Source: Sphingobacterium sp. B16(2022)
Lineage (GTDB): Bacteria; Bacteroidota; Bacteroidia; Sphingobacteriales; Sphingobacteriaceae
Direction of reading: 5' to 3'
Assembly: GCF_012030425.1 (NCBI RefSeq)
Contig: NZ_JAAUVN010000001.1
Span: forward strand, 1,736,001-1,800,000
Length of the DNA stretch: 64,000 nt
How positions within the stretch are numbered: position 1 is the first letter of the stretch; every line of letters starts with the position of its first letter. Of the stretch, positions 43,096 through 51,694 are shown in pieces. The position numbers and the translations under genes are program-made. The notes beneath the pieces were generated by a model. It did no database searches. It was not told where the DNA came from and worked only from the letters and a program-made list of their open reading frames with translations.

Positions 43096-43135
43096 AAAAA
43101 GGCCAATCTCAATACAGGAGATTGGCCTTTTTATT
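43096..43135 (+). terminator. Terminator of the GH110 gene
   Basis: GGCCAATCTC (43101-43110) and GAGATTGGCC (43118-43127) form a 10-base stem, extended by A/T pairs, followed by a T-run. Confidence 0.9.
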
Positions 43136-43252
43136 TCTTACCCTATCCCGAACGGATTCAGTCACAGGGATCATTATGAGAACTGCAGATTCAACTGATC
43201 GAGCATCAAAAATAATTCATTTTCCATCTATGTACATGACATTGGTCAAAAG

Positions 43253-43843
43253 CTACTCCTGTTGAATCCACTCAAATTTACCGTTATTCATGTAAATGAT
43301 CCCACCACCACAGGCTTCTGCCTGATGGATAAAAACACCATCATGCGGTAATTTAATTTTATCCTTTTCATCGACCTCATCTTCTGTCATAATTTCACCT
43401 TCATCACTCACATTATTATAATAGACCTCTCCTCTCGGCGCTTTTTCAAAAATACCGACCCAGTCAATATCATCAAATCCCTGACCTAAAATATCCTGTC
43501 CCATTCCTAGATAAGTAGTTTTTTTGTTGCCGAAAGACACTTTAAGACCATATTTATGATTTATCGTATTTTGAACGATATGCACAGTATCCAAACGACT
43601 GTCGCCATCCATATCACAGACAACAACATTGGGATCATGTTTTTTAGAAATCACGATGGTATCAGGCAATACCGTTCTTTTATCTGCCTGCATAACCAGG
43701 GAATCACGTATAACGAAAGTGCTGTCCTGATCCTCAGTCCTATTGTGTGCCGTATCTGCAGCTTTATTCTGGCAACTCCACACCGTCAATATTATACCAG
43801 ATAACAAAACAAACAGTCCCAACCAGTTTATATTTCTCACCAT
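43253..43843 (-). CDS. Lipoprotein with a D-x-D-x-D-x-x-x-D loop, unknown
   Basis: This 196-residue lipoprotein has a signal ending TVWSC (Cys24) and a linker to about 65. CDMDGDSRLDTVHIV is a calcium-type loop like those of FG-GAP proteins, and the C-terminus shows an ACGGGIIYMNNGKFEWI hairpin. I do not know the family. It is the last of three minus-strand genes (with the TPR-DMP19 and DUF2931 proteins) separated by short gaps, and may act with them at the envelope. Confidence 0.68.
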   Translation of the reverse strand: MVRNINWLGLFVLLSGIILTVWSCQNKAADTAHNRTEDQDSTFVIRDSLVMQADKRTVLPDTIVISKKHDPNVVVCDMDGDSRLDTVHIVQNTINHKYGLKVSFGNKKTTYLGMGQDILGQGFDDIDWVGIFEKAPRGEVYYNNVSDEGEIMTEDEVDEKDKIKLPHDGVFIHQAEACGGGIIYMNNGKFEWIQQE

Positions 43844-43899
43844 AGCTTCATGATTTTAATTTCTAATAACGATTATGAAATAGAAAATTATCGGATTAC

Positions 43900-45186
43900 T
43901 TAGCTGCCACAAGCAATATAATACGTCGGCACACCATCCACTTCTGTAGGTTCTTCGGCAATACCCTCGAAAAATACATGGTCGCCAAGTTCCTTATTTG
44001 CCTGTTGATTATGTGCTTTCATCAAAAATTCCAAAGCGGTAAAATTCTTATCATTATCGGCTTTAAACTGAGCTACAATCTCGACCTGATATCCTTCATC
44101 ATCGGCCTCCCCATCAAAAATATCCTCATCCTCCGAAATCAGACGTTCATTCTCCAGCAAGTCAGATGGTTTCATGATCCAGGCTTCATATTGAATCTGC
44201 ACCGCTGAGGCGTCAAGCACGATCTCATTCGGATTCCATCGCTCGGCCGACCCGAAAATATCTTTTTGGTATTGCATTACCTCCTCATTAAATAGTGCTG
44301 CATCTGTGTACGCTTCCGATGAAAAAGACCAGGCAATCTGATTTAAAGTCGATTTACGTTCCGTATTTCCTTCATTATTATCCATTAAATCCGCGTAAAC
44401 TGTAAATGTCTTTTCAATAATCTGATCTTTATTATCCCAGTACTGTAGATCCAGGACCTCAGAAATTTCATGCTGTTCAGCATCCGTTAGATAATTCGGA
44501 ATATCCCACAACTTCTCTATTTCTTGATTATCCTCCAGATGTTCAATAATTTCATATTGCTTTTGTATAATAGCTAATGACTCCGTTGCTTTTAAGCGCA
44601 TCAATGCCCTTACCGCATGGCCATAACAAGCCGTTCCCCAATTACAGAAAAACTGCAGAAAACCGCCATTATACATATCCATTTCAAGTTTCCAAAGTGC
44701 TGCCAATTCCTGTTCGTGCTCCGACAGGGCGTTCCAATCGTTCTCATTATTGCTGAGCTTATCAACAAATTGTGAGGTAAAATCAAACCATTTTTTATCC
44801 AGATCAGCACCATCATTCGTAGGAGGTTGCTCCATTTTATTTTTCAGCTCCTGAACACACCATTCCTCAAAATTCTTAGCCGTGCTATCCCCTAACGCGG
44901 CACTTTTTTGAAAATAAGGCAATGCCTTTTCATATTCCTTACCATAGTAGTAAGCATAGCCCACCCTAAAATTCCACAAGGGATCTTCCGCTCCTGCCGT
45001 ACTTTCCGACAGTAAAATATCAAGCGCTTTTCCGTAATCCGAAATATTATTATACGCCCGTCCCAGCATGTTTTTCAACGTATAGGTTAATTCCGATGCC
45101 GGCAGTTGTTCAAGCGTCTCAATAATTTGACGGTGCTTACTTTTCTCATGCCATAGATTGAGCTGTTCAATTAATTTATCGTCCAT
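43900..45186 (-). CDS. TPR protein with DMP19/DUF4375 domain
   Basis: This 428-residue cytosolic protein starts with TPR-like helices (about 15-110: LKNMLGRAYNNISDYGKALDIL, then GYAYYYGKEYEKALPYFQ). The middle part ALWKLEMDMYNGGFLQFFCNWG is the signature of DMP19/DUF4375 proteins; DMP19 of Neisseria is a DNA mimic. A long acidic C-terminal domain (about 290-428) has no family I know and ends in VPTYYIACGS. The overall acidity would suit a DNA mimic, but that is a guess. It lies 38 bases downstream of the DUF2931 gene. Confidence 0.78.
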   Translation of the reverse strand: MDDKLIEQLNLWHEKSKHRQIIETLEQLPASELTYTLKNMLGRAYNNISDYGKALDILLSESTAGAEDPLWNFRVGYAYYYGKEYEKALPYFQKSAALGDSTAKNFEEWCVQELKNKMEQPPTNDGADLDKKWFDFTSQFVDKLSNNENDWNALSEHEQELAALWKLEMDMYNGGFLQFFCNWGTACYGHAVRALMRLKATESLAIIQKQYEIIEHLEDNQEIEKLWDIPNYLTDAEQHEISEVLDLQYWDNKDQIIEKTFTVYADLMDNNEGNTERKSTLNQIAWSFSSEAYTDAALFNEEVMQYQKDIFGSAERWNPNEIVLDASAVQIQYEAWIMKPSDLLENERLISEDEDIFDGEADDEGYQVEIVAQFKADNDKNFTALEFLMKAHNQQANKELGDHVFFEGIAEEPTEVDGVPTYYIACGS

Positions 45187-45224
45187 TTTTTAGTTTTAAT
45201 CATTACCGTTAATACGATCAAATT

Positions 45225-46529
45225 TTAGTCCGCTTTTAATTTTAACGGAAGCTCTTCCAAATTATTTTTAGCTGTTATCTTTTCTATTTCACCTTGCTTA
45301 TTTATTTTACAGGTAACAACTACTGTTATTTTCTGTTTACTCATCTTAAGCTTCTCAAACACACTAAACGTATTTTCCTCATCTAAAGCAACATAATCAC
45401 GCTTTGTTTTACCATCAGGTCCAGTCGAAGTTAAAAACAAAGAAGAAGGTAAAGCATGCCTTGGAAAATCCTGTTCGAGCAATAGACTGTCGATGATGGT
45501 CACCTGCTCACCATTAAAAAATTCAACTTCCACCTCCGGATTAACCAAATCAGCATCCTTCACAAACTGAAGACGCCACGCATAGGGTGTGCGATATTTT
45601 TTACGCCATTTATCGTATGCCTGCGGATTAGCCGCTGTATGTGTCTGCTCAACCCACTCTTTTGATGCACGAAGTCTTCCCAATTCCTCCTGAATCATCT
45701 GACGTTGACCAAGTTCAATCTCCGTACTATCTATTTTTTGTGCCTGATAAAAACTCACTTCGACAGCATTTCCCCAATTTCCGCCAACCCATAACGCCGC
45801 ATCTCCTCCCGGTGCCAATCCGACAATAATTTCATCATAAGTCCGATGGAATACGCCATTGTGATTCTTCGCTTCAAACCCCTTCTTAAACAGGGCACTT
45901 ATTTTTTCTTTATCCAGGGCCACATTAAGTTTATAATAACAATCTTCCACAACAGAATACCAGGAAAGACTTAAGCTGTCCGGCATCACCAGAGCACCCT
46001 GATCCGAACTCATAAAAGTAGACGTACCTATCCCCCAGCGACTATCGTAAAATTTATTGTCAATATCCGGAAAAGCATTATTTCTGCTCCACGATTCAAT
46101 AAAAAAACGACCTTCCACCACACGAACCGGATAGCCTTCAGGATTGGATATTGCCGGTTCCCATTCGTATTTTTCAGAATTGCGCCATTTCCGCTCAACC
46201 GTCATTTCAGACCGGGAAACCGTCGTATGCTTAAGAATAAGTACGATATTCGCAATCACGGCAATCAAACAGTAGATACCGATGATCCACATTTGCTTGA
46301 CGGTCAATTCTTGGCCCTTTGTACCGGTACCACAAATGATCAGTAGCACAATAAAGTGGAGTATAAACTGAGACAGTAGAATCACAACCCCTAACAGGTT
46401 GGCAAAACTAGCCCATATACCATGCGTTTCAAATGCAACACCATCTCCAAGAAAGAGATAAAACAAAAAACCAAAGCCCGTAAGCGCACCGGCTATTAGC
46501 AGGATTTTATGGAGGTGTATTAAAGTCAT
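45225..46529 (-). CDS. DUF2931-like protein with four membrane spans
   Basis: This 434-residue protein has four N-terminal spans (about 8-29, 38-66, 83-104 with a further hydrophobic stretch) and a soluble part. In that part, ISNPEGYPVRVVEGRF and MPDSLSLSWYSVVEDCYYKL resemble DUF2931 lipoproteins of Bacteroidota, in which the domain normally follows a signal peptide directly. The long charged C-terminal third is extra. It is the first of a three-gene minus-strand set with the TPR-DMP19 protein and a lipoprotein. Function unknown. Confidence 0.68.
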   Translation of the reverse strand: MTLIHLHKILLIAGALTGFGFLFYLFLGDGVAFETHGIWASFANLLGVVILLSQFILHFIVLLIICGTGTKGQELTVKQMWIIGIYCLIAVIANIVLILKHTTVSRSEMTVERKWRNSEKYEWEPAISNPEGYPVRVVEGRFFIESWSRNNAFPDIDNKFYDSRWGIGTSTFMSSDQGALVMPDSLSLSWYSVVEDCYYKLNVALDKEKISALFKKGFEAKNHNGVFHRTYDEIIVGLAPGGDAALWVGGNWGNAVEVSFYQAQKIDSTEIELGQRQMIQEELGRLRASKEWVEQTHTAANPQAYDKWRKKYRTPYAWRLQFVKDADLVNPEVEVEFFNGEQVTIIDSLLLEQDFPRHALPSSLFLTSTGPDGKTKRDYVALDEENTFSVFEKLKMSKQKITVVVTCKINKQGEIEKITAKNNLEELPLKLKAD

Positions 46530-46749
46530 GCTGTTCTTATCTTGATGAGCGGTATTGAAAGATTAAAGTCTTAAATATAAATTGGTATTAGCGGCAATAG
46601 CCAGTACTCAAATATACACAACTCCTCTTGATTTCAAAATCGCAAAAAACGGTACCCAGGCATGTTTTAAACATCCTGGATACCGTCCCTTAATCAGCCA
46701 GTCTTAAAAATAGGTGTCACGGACAATTTCTTAATTGCGAATAGGCCAG

Positions 46750-47697
46750 CTACTTATCCAGCCACACCACCTTTTGCTCACTCACATGTTCTTTTCCTAA
46801 AATATCTCGGTACAGGGCAGGCTTCCTTGCCTTGATATATCGGTATCCGCCCGCTTTCACCAACTTATCGGCAGTTAGTTCCGCTACGCAGATTTCATTA
46901 TCCAATGAACGGCATTCCGCCATAATATCACCATAAGGATCGATAATCATCGCACAGCCATTCTTCAACTGATCGTCATCCATACCGATAGGATTTGAAA
47001 AAACAGCATATATGGCATTGTCATAGGCACGTGCAGGTAACCATTTCATCAGCCAGCTGCGGCCTTTCAGCCCGTCAAACTCTTCCCGAAGTAACGTAGC
47101 ATTTTCTTGTTTATTTTCCCATAATTTGGCATCTACAAATCCAGCACCCGGACGTGTTGAAGGTGTACACATGGTTACATGCGGCATAAAGATCACCTGC
47201 GCACCAAGTAAAGTCGTCGCTCGAACATTTTCAATAATATTATTATCATAACAGATTAAGACCCCACATTTCCAGCCCTTGATCTCAAAAACGGTATAAG
47301 CTGTTCCCGGAGAAAGATGCGGATTGATAAACGGATGCAGTTTTCGGTGTTTCGCGATCAGACCTGTTTCATCAACACAGATATACGCTTTAAAAAGATT
47401 ACCGGCAATATCTTTTTCAAAAAGGCCGGCCAAGATGGTCATTTTATATTCTTTAGCGATTGCTGTTAATGCGTTTACTGATGGACCATCAGGGATCAGC
47501 TCCGCGAGCTCCAGCATTTCCTCACAGGAAAGGTTGCGGGCAAAGGTATAACCGGTAATCGAACATTCATGAAAAGCAACCACATCAGCTCCCTGTTCTG
47601 CCGCTTCAGCAGTAAGCTTTTTGATCAGGTCAAGATTATAAACCTTATCTCCACTTCGATTTTCAAACTGTACACTGGCAATTTTTAAGTTTTCCAT
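46750..47697 (-). CDS. Nitrilase-superfamily carbon-nitrogen hydrolase
   Basis: This 315-residue cytosolic enzyme has the full Glu-Lys-Cys triad: E44 in AFHECSITGY, K119 in AKHRKLHP and C149 in VLICYDNN. It hydrolyses a non-peptide C-N bond in an amide or nitrile; the exact branch (aliphatic amidase, N-carbamoylase or other) cannot be told. An AraC-family gene lies directly upstream on the same strand, and its 85-base gap holds a -7 TAATTTTG and an imperfect 21-base-period repeat, suggesting induction by substrate. Confidence 0.92.
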   Translation of the reverse strand: MENLKIASVQFENRSGDKVYNLDLIKKLTAEAAEQGADVVAFHECSITGYTFARNLSCEEMLELAELIPDGPSVNALTAIAKEYKMTILAGLFEKDIAGNLFKAYICVDETGLIAKHRKLHPFINPHLSPGTAYTVFEIKGWKCGVLICYDNNIIENVRATTLLGAQVIFMPHVTMCTPSTRPGAGFVDAKLWENKQENATLLREEFDGLKGRSWLMKWLPARAYDNAIYAVFSNPIGMDDDQLKNGCAMIIDPYGDIMAECRSLDNEICVAELTADKLVKAGGYRYIKARKPALYRDILGKEHVSEQKVVWLDK

Positions 47698-47729
47698 TGA
47701 TTTCTAATTTTTTAAAACCATTAATGATT

Positions 47730-47776
47730 CAAAATTAGCGGGACAAACACGCAATAAATTGGAAAAAACCGACAAT
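47730..47776 (-). promoter_or_regulatory. Nitrilase promoter with imperfect direct repeat
   Basis: On the minus strand, ATTGTCGGTTTTTTCC (47776-47761) and ATTGCGTGTTTGTCCC (47755-47740) start 21 bases apart and agree at 11 of 16 positions, followed closely by the -7 TAATTTTG (47737-47730). Weak but in the right place for the AraC protein. Confidence 0.4.
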
Positions 47777-47782
47777 ATCGTT

Positions 47783-48589
47783 TTACAGCACCTGCATCAG
47801 GTTGATTGCAAGAAGATGATCATGATGGCGATATTGCATCGGGGTAACCCCTGCCTGACGCTTGAAACAATTATTCAGATGCGCCTGATCATAATAGCCA
47901 CAGGCATACACAACCTGAGAAAGGTTAATATCTGAAGAAGATTTTTGCAATGATTTGAGAAAATGCTGGAACTTGATAACATCTATAAATTTCTTAGGAG
48001 CGATTCCGACCTGTTCCTTAAACTTCCGCTCCAATTGCCGTTCCGTTACCGGCAGTTTTTGGATCAGGTCAGCAACAGCAATCATTCCGTTCGCTTGATA
48101 AATCAAATCTAAAGCCCCATGCATAAGACCATCTTCCTTTTGAAACCGATTCACGCGGCATATCAACAGCTTTTCGATCGCTTTTATCGCTTCAGAAGGG
48201 CTTTTAGAACTCAATACCTGCTCCTCCATATCACTTCCCTCCTGACCAAAAACAGTACGCAAAGGTGTAATGGTATTGTTCAATTCATAAGCCGATAAGT
48301 TCGTCAGCGCATGCAGACCATGTGGATGGAGAACCACAATCAACATATCCAATTTTCCGACCGACTTGATATCATTAAAATGTGTCATCTGTCCATAAAG
48401 AAAACTATGCGGCTGTTTACTTCCTGATTCACAAGCATTCACCTGTAAGAAAGGATCTTTAAAGTGAAAGACCAAACCCGGATTGCCATCCGAAAACAAG
48501 CGGTAATCGGCATACCCATCATGATCATGCTTGATGATGAGGTAGTGTTTTACAATAGCGGAAAGCATCAATGACGGATAAAGCTGCAT
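47783..48589 (-). CDS. AraC-family regulator (nitrilase locus)
   Basis: This 268-residue regulator has an N-terminal sensor of the DUF6597 type (HYLIIKHDHDGYADYRLFSDGNPG) and a C-terminal AraC domain (KLPVTERQLERKFKEQVG, then VVYACGYYDQAHLNNCFKRQAG and TPMQYR). The frame extends to 48673 and would overlap the next gene; I chose the ATG at 48589, which gives a clean N-terminus (MQLYPS). It precedes the nitrilase gene on the same strand and likely controls it. Confidence 0.88.
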   Translation of the reverse strand: MQLYPSLMLSAIVKHYLIIKHDHDGYADYRLFSDGNPGLVFHFKDPFLQVNACESGSKQPHSFLYGQMTHFNDIKSVGKLDMLIVVLHPHGLHALTNLSAYELNNTITPLRTVFGQEGSDMEEQVLSSKSPSEAIKAIEKLLICRVNRFQKEDGLMHGALDLIYQANGMIAVADLIQKLPVTERQLERKFKEQVGIAPKKFIDVIKFQHFLKSLQKSSSDINLSQVVYACGYYDQAHLNNCFKRQAGVTPMQYRHHDHLLAINLMQVL

Positions 48590-48623
48590 AATCTCAATAG
48601 ATAATTTCACAAAGGTAAACCAT

Positions 48624-49250
48624 TTATTCTGATGGAAGAAACACCTTCGGATCAAAACCTTCCAGATAATCAATTTTCCAGATACCGTTAGCTAACAGAG
48701 CCTTCGTTTTGTAATTAAAGCCATCTCCCCACGACCAGTTGAAAGTGGCCAGATTGTTGGCAAAATTTACATCTCTTAATATGATCTTTTCCCAGAAATT
48801 ATCTGGATTATCCTGACAGTTGCACCAGGGATTTGCTCCGTTACCAAATGGCGGAAGTTCACCCACATACCATACCCACGATTTGTTTCGGAGTTTCTCG
48901 TCGATGATCAAGCCTATATTATCATAGTTGGAAATAAACTGATCCGTGAATAGATTTGTTTCCCGCAGTTCGTTGATTCTCTTTTTATGTATTTCCAAAT
49001 CAAGTCCCGCGTAAACACTATCCGTCTCTTTCAGTTGCAACGGTTCAAAATCCACATGAGTGCTCTTTGTTTCATTCCATTTATAGAGTTCCTTTACTTT
49101 ATCATTTAATTCCCCTATCAAGTCGATCACGTTACTTGTCCGGGCTGTTTCCTTTTCTTTTCCTTTTAATGCCCCAGCATTCCCATGCTGGTTACAGGCA
49201 GAAAAGAACACTAATGCAAGTAATACGGTGGTTAATTTCGAATATTTCAT
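48624..49250 (-). CDS. Lipoprotein of unknown function
   Basis: This 208-residue lipoprotein starts MKYSKLTTVLLALVFFSAC with Cys19 as the anchor. The body has two helices rich in charged residues and a C-terminal strand region (FANNLATFNWSWGDGFNYK) with WCNC at about 143, a pair of cysteines that could form a disulfide. I do not recognise the family. An upstream ATG at 49268 is possible, but the signal favours 49250. It lies 34 bases before the AraC gene and could share its transcript. Confidence 0.7.
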   Translation of the reverse strand: MKYSKLTTVLLALVFFSACNQHGNAGALKGKEKETARTSNVIDLIGELNDKVKELYKWNETKSTHVDFEPLQLKETDSVYAGLDLEIHKKRINELRETNLFTDQFISNYDNIGLIIDEKLRNKSWVWYVGELPPFGNGANPWCNCQDNPDNFWEKIILRDVNFANNLATFNWSWGDGFNYKTKALLANGIWKIDYLEGFDPKVFLPSE

Positions 49251-49410
49251 GTTTATGATCAACTTCATTAAGGTTTACTATATAACGATCCTTTAGACTT
49301 TACCGCTGAACATTAAATAGTTAATTGCTGTGCTAAAATTAACATATTTCACTATAAATAACTACCTTCAAGAAAGATTAAATCAAATAGAGCCTGTTAA
49401 CAATAAAAAT

Positions 49411-49980
49411 ATGATGAAACAACTAGCTATACTCCTTATACTAGGATTCAGTATGGGTACAGCCGATGCACAGATTACCAGCATTTCGGTCAATAAAGCC
49501 AATTTTGAACAATCTGGTTTTCCCTTCAAAGGAAAAAGAGTGCTACAGGTAGAGCATATTACCACAGCAAATGAAGATAATTTTATTGTATTCTCTAAAG
49601 AACAACGGAATGCAGATCCCGATCACCTCTATATCCAGCAGTTTCAAAAAAATAACGACAAATGGACTGTTGTTGCCGAAGACCATGTTTCAGAAAAAGA
49701 TATCGTCACTTCCGTCTGGGATGCCCGCAAAGCTTTTTTTGATGCCGATAAAGATGGAAAACTAGATGCTATTTTTGTCTATTCACGACACCCAAAAGGT
49801 AATATGGACAAACAGCTTAGCTGTATCGCACTTGTACTCTACAACAAACAGTTTTACAGGTTACAGGCAGATCAAGCAGATGGGTACCAAAAGACGACAT
49901 ACTCGGATAATTACAGTCAGTTGCCTGAAGTGATCAAAGCACAGGTAACACAATTCTGGGAAAAACTAGATAAGGATTAA
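49411..49980 (+). CDS. Exported protein of unknown function
   Basis: This 189-residue protein has a signal peptide (MMKQLAILLILGFSMGTADAQ) with no lipobox, so it should be periplasmic or secreted. The body is strand-rich, with FDADKDGKLDAIFVYS, a D-x-D-x-D-G-x-x-D calcium loop near residue 113. The family is unknown to me. The frame extends upstream to TTG 49330, but the signal peptide fixes the start at ATG 49411. It is convergent with the ExbD gene. Confidence 0.68.
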   Translation: MMKQLAILLILGFSMGTADAQITSISVNKANFEQSGFPFKGKRVLQVEHITTANEDNFIVFSKEQRNADPDHLYIQQFQKNNDKWTVVAEDHVSEKDIVTSVWDARKAFFDADKDGKLDAIFVYSRHPKGNMDKQLSCIALVLYNKQFYRLQADQADGYQKTTYSDNYSQLPEVIKAQVTQFWEKLDKD

Positions 49981-49983
49981 AAA

Positions 49984-50018
49984 CATAGCGCTTCGTCTGT
50001 ATCGGACGAAGCGCTATG
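49984..50018 (-). terminator. Terminator of the ExbD gene
   Basis: CATAGCGCTTCGTC (49984-49997) and GACGAAGCGCTATG (50005-50018) form a perfect 14-base stem; on the minus strand it is followed by TTTTTA. It can also block the opposing transcript. Confidence 0.85.
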
Positions 50019-50037
50019 CAGAAATTTCAAAAATAAA

Positions 50038-50562
50038 TTATAGAGAAGCTAAGACCATCTTTTCTTCATCTTCCCCTATTTTACTGATGGTATAGCGTTT
50101 AATATCGACATGCTTCATTTCGTCCAGCGCCTGTACCACATCCACCGCCCGTGCTTCCTTACTTGGTTTGATCAATACGATCATATCCTTGCCATCTGCC
50201 TTTGCAGGGATCTCCAATTTCATTCGATCCAATACTTTTCTTATCCCATTCTTACTGAGGTCAGTGAACTCCGGTTTCGAGATCGGATGGTTAAAATCGC
50301 CATGATACCACATCAATCCTTTATCGGTTAACAGAAGCGATATCACACGCCTTTCATCCAATAATATGGGTTCATGCCCAGATTTATCAGGCATTGCGAT
50401 ATCTAGACGATGAGGTTTATTTAATGTTGTCGTCAGCATAAAAAAGGTGATCAATAAGAATGCAAGATCCACCATTGCTGTCAGATCGACTTTAGGAGCC
50501 AGTTTTTTACTTCTGATTTTCTTTTTTCCTGCTTCCGGTTGTTTTTGATTTAGCTCTGCCAT
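50038..50562 (-). CDS. ExbD/TolR-family energy-coupling protein (orphan)
   Basis: This 174-residue protein has a cytosolic lead, one membrane span (about 27-46) and a periplasmic domain. PKVDLTAMVDLAFLLITFFML contains the essential membrane aspartate D32, which takes part in proton flow. ExbD works with ExbB (MotA/TolQ family) and TonB to energise outer-membrane uptake. No exbB, tonB or tolQ lies beside it in this window, so its partner must be encoded elsewhere. It has its own terminator. Confidence 0.92.
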   Translation of the reverse strand: MAELNQKQPEAGKKKIRSKKLAPKVDLTAMVDLAFLLITFFMLTTTLNKPHRLDIAMPDKSGHEPILLDERRVISLLLTDKGLMWYHGDFNHPISKPEFTDLSKNGIRKVLDRMKLEIPAKADGKDMIVLIKPSKEARAVDVVQALDEMKHVDIKRYTISKIGEDEEKMVLASL

Positions 50563-51184
50563 GATGTTCTAGATTAAATGATAGAATTGGTTAATACTCA
50601 TCTTTAAGATGCCAGCATCAATCATATTCCATATTATTTTTCAATAAAAAAGATGCATGATCAACATTCCTCATCCAGTACTCCAAATGTCTTCAGTTTA
50701 TTTTCCTACGTAAATCACAGCATTTCAGCGGGCAATAACATCCTAAAATCAACTAATCCATTCGCTGATCACTCCTACCCAAACACCCGATTGGTCACCC
50801 CATGAGGCCGTGATTGAAGTGTTTTATACAATCTACAGTCAAAAACCAGCCGAAAAAAAAAATATTTGGTGTACAACTGTGATTTTTTGACACCCACTGC
50901 GAATAATTAAGGAAATAAGTTTAATTAATATTTTTAACAATGGAATTTTCAATAACTGCTGCCACTTTAAATCGTATGCTACCGAAACGAGTAGCACCTA
51001 TTCTCCATCATTGGAAGCCGTACTTTCAGGCTACTAACATCCAGCTTTTCTGGTCGCGCATAGCAAAGTCCGTTTTAGCAAACATTTCTGCGCAAAGCTT
51101 TATTATGGATAAAGCAAGAGATAAACACATCAGGTATAACCCAACAACTTTACATAAAATTAAGAGTTGGCATGCGCACTTATC
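50563..51184. other. Long non-coding gap before the sigma-factor gene
   Basis: About 620 bases. It must hold promoters for exbD (minus) and the ECF sigma gene (plus). Two short open frames here (50940-51188 plus, 51026-51328 minus) overlap each other and the sigma gene and look random. I see no tRNA, repeat or strong hairpin. Confidence 0.45.
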
Positions 51185-51682
51185 ATGAACAAGCAGGAAC
51201 AAAAAGAATTCTTTCAGCAAATAATTGAACAGCACAAAGGAATTTTGTTCAAAGTTGCCCGTGTGTATTGCCATGACGAGCATGATAGGGATGATCTGAT
51301 GCAGGAAATGATGATACAGATCTGGCAATCTGTTCCGAGATATAAAGAGCAGTTTAAAATATCAACCTGGTTATACCGTATCTCACTCAATGTCGCGATT
51401 TCCTTTTATCGGAAAAACACAACGAGGGCAAACCGATTCACGGTTCTCAATGAGCAGACATCAGATTTATACAATGAAGAAAAAGTAGAAACAGAACAGC
51501 AGCTTGACTTATTAGTACAGTTTATCAGCGAATTGAGAGAATTGGACAAAGCCCTCATATTGATGTATCTGGAAGACAAAAGCCATCACGAGATGGCAGA
51601 GATTTTAGGGCTATCCGTCAGCAATATAGGAACAAAAATAGGACGCATCAAGGATAAATTAAAAACAAAGTTTTCACAATAA
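51185..51682 (+). CDS. ECF-type RNA polymerase sigma factor
   Basis: This 165-residue sigma-70 family protein has region 2 (HKGILFKVARVYCHDEHDRDDLMQEMMIQIWQS and TWLYRISLNVAISFYRK) and region 4 (ELDKALILMYLEDKSHHEMAEILGLSVSNIGTKIGRIK), with no region 1 or 3, as expected for ECF factors. Start ATG 51185 is used; the frame runs up to 51167 without an ATG. A membrane protein gene follows after 12 bases and is the obvious candidate partner. Target promoters are unknown. Confidence 0.93.
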   Translation: MNKQEQKEFFQQIIEQHKGILFKVARVYCHDEHDRDDLMQEMMIQIWQSVPRYKEQFKISTWLYRISLNVAISFYRKNTTRANRFTVLNEQTSDLYNEEKVETEQQLDLLVQFISELRELDKALILMYLEDKSHHEMAEILGLSVSNIGTKIGRIKDKLKTKFSQ

Positions 51683-51694
51683 AACCATAAAGAA

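Noticed and set aside
50940..51188. An 82-residue frame before the ECF sigma gene
   Set aside because: It overlaps the sigma start, faces an equally long antisense frame, and has no motif or signal peptide. I treat it as random.
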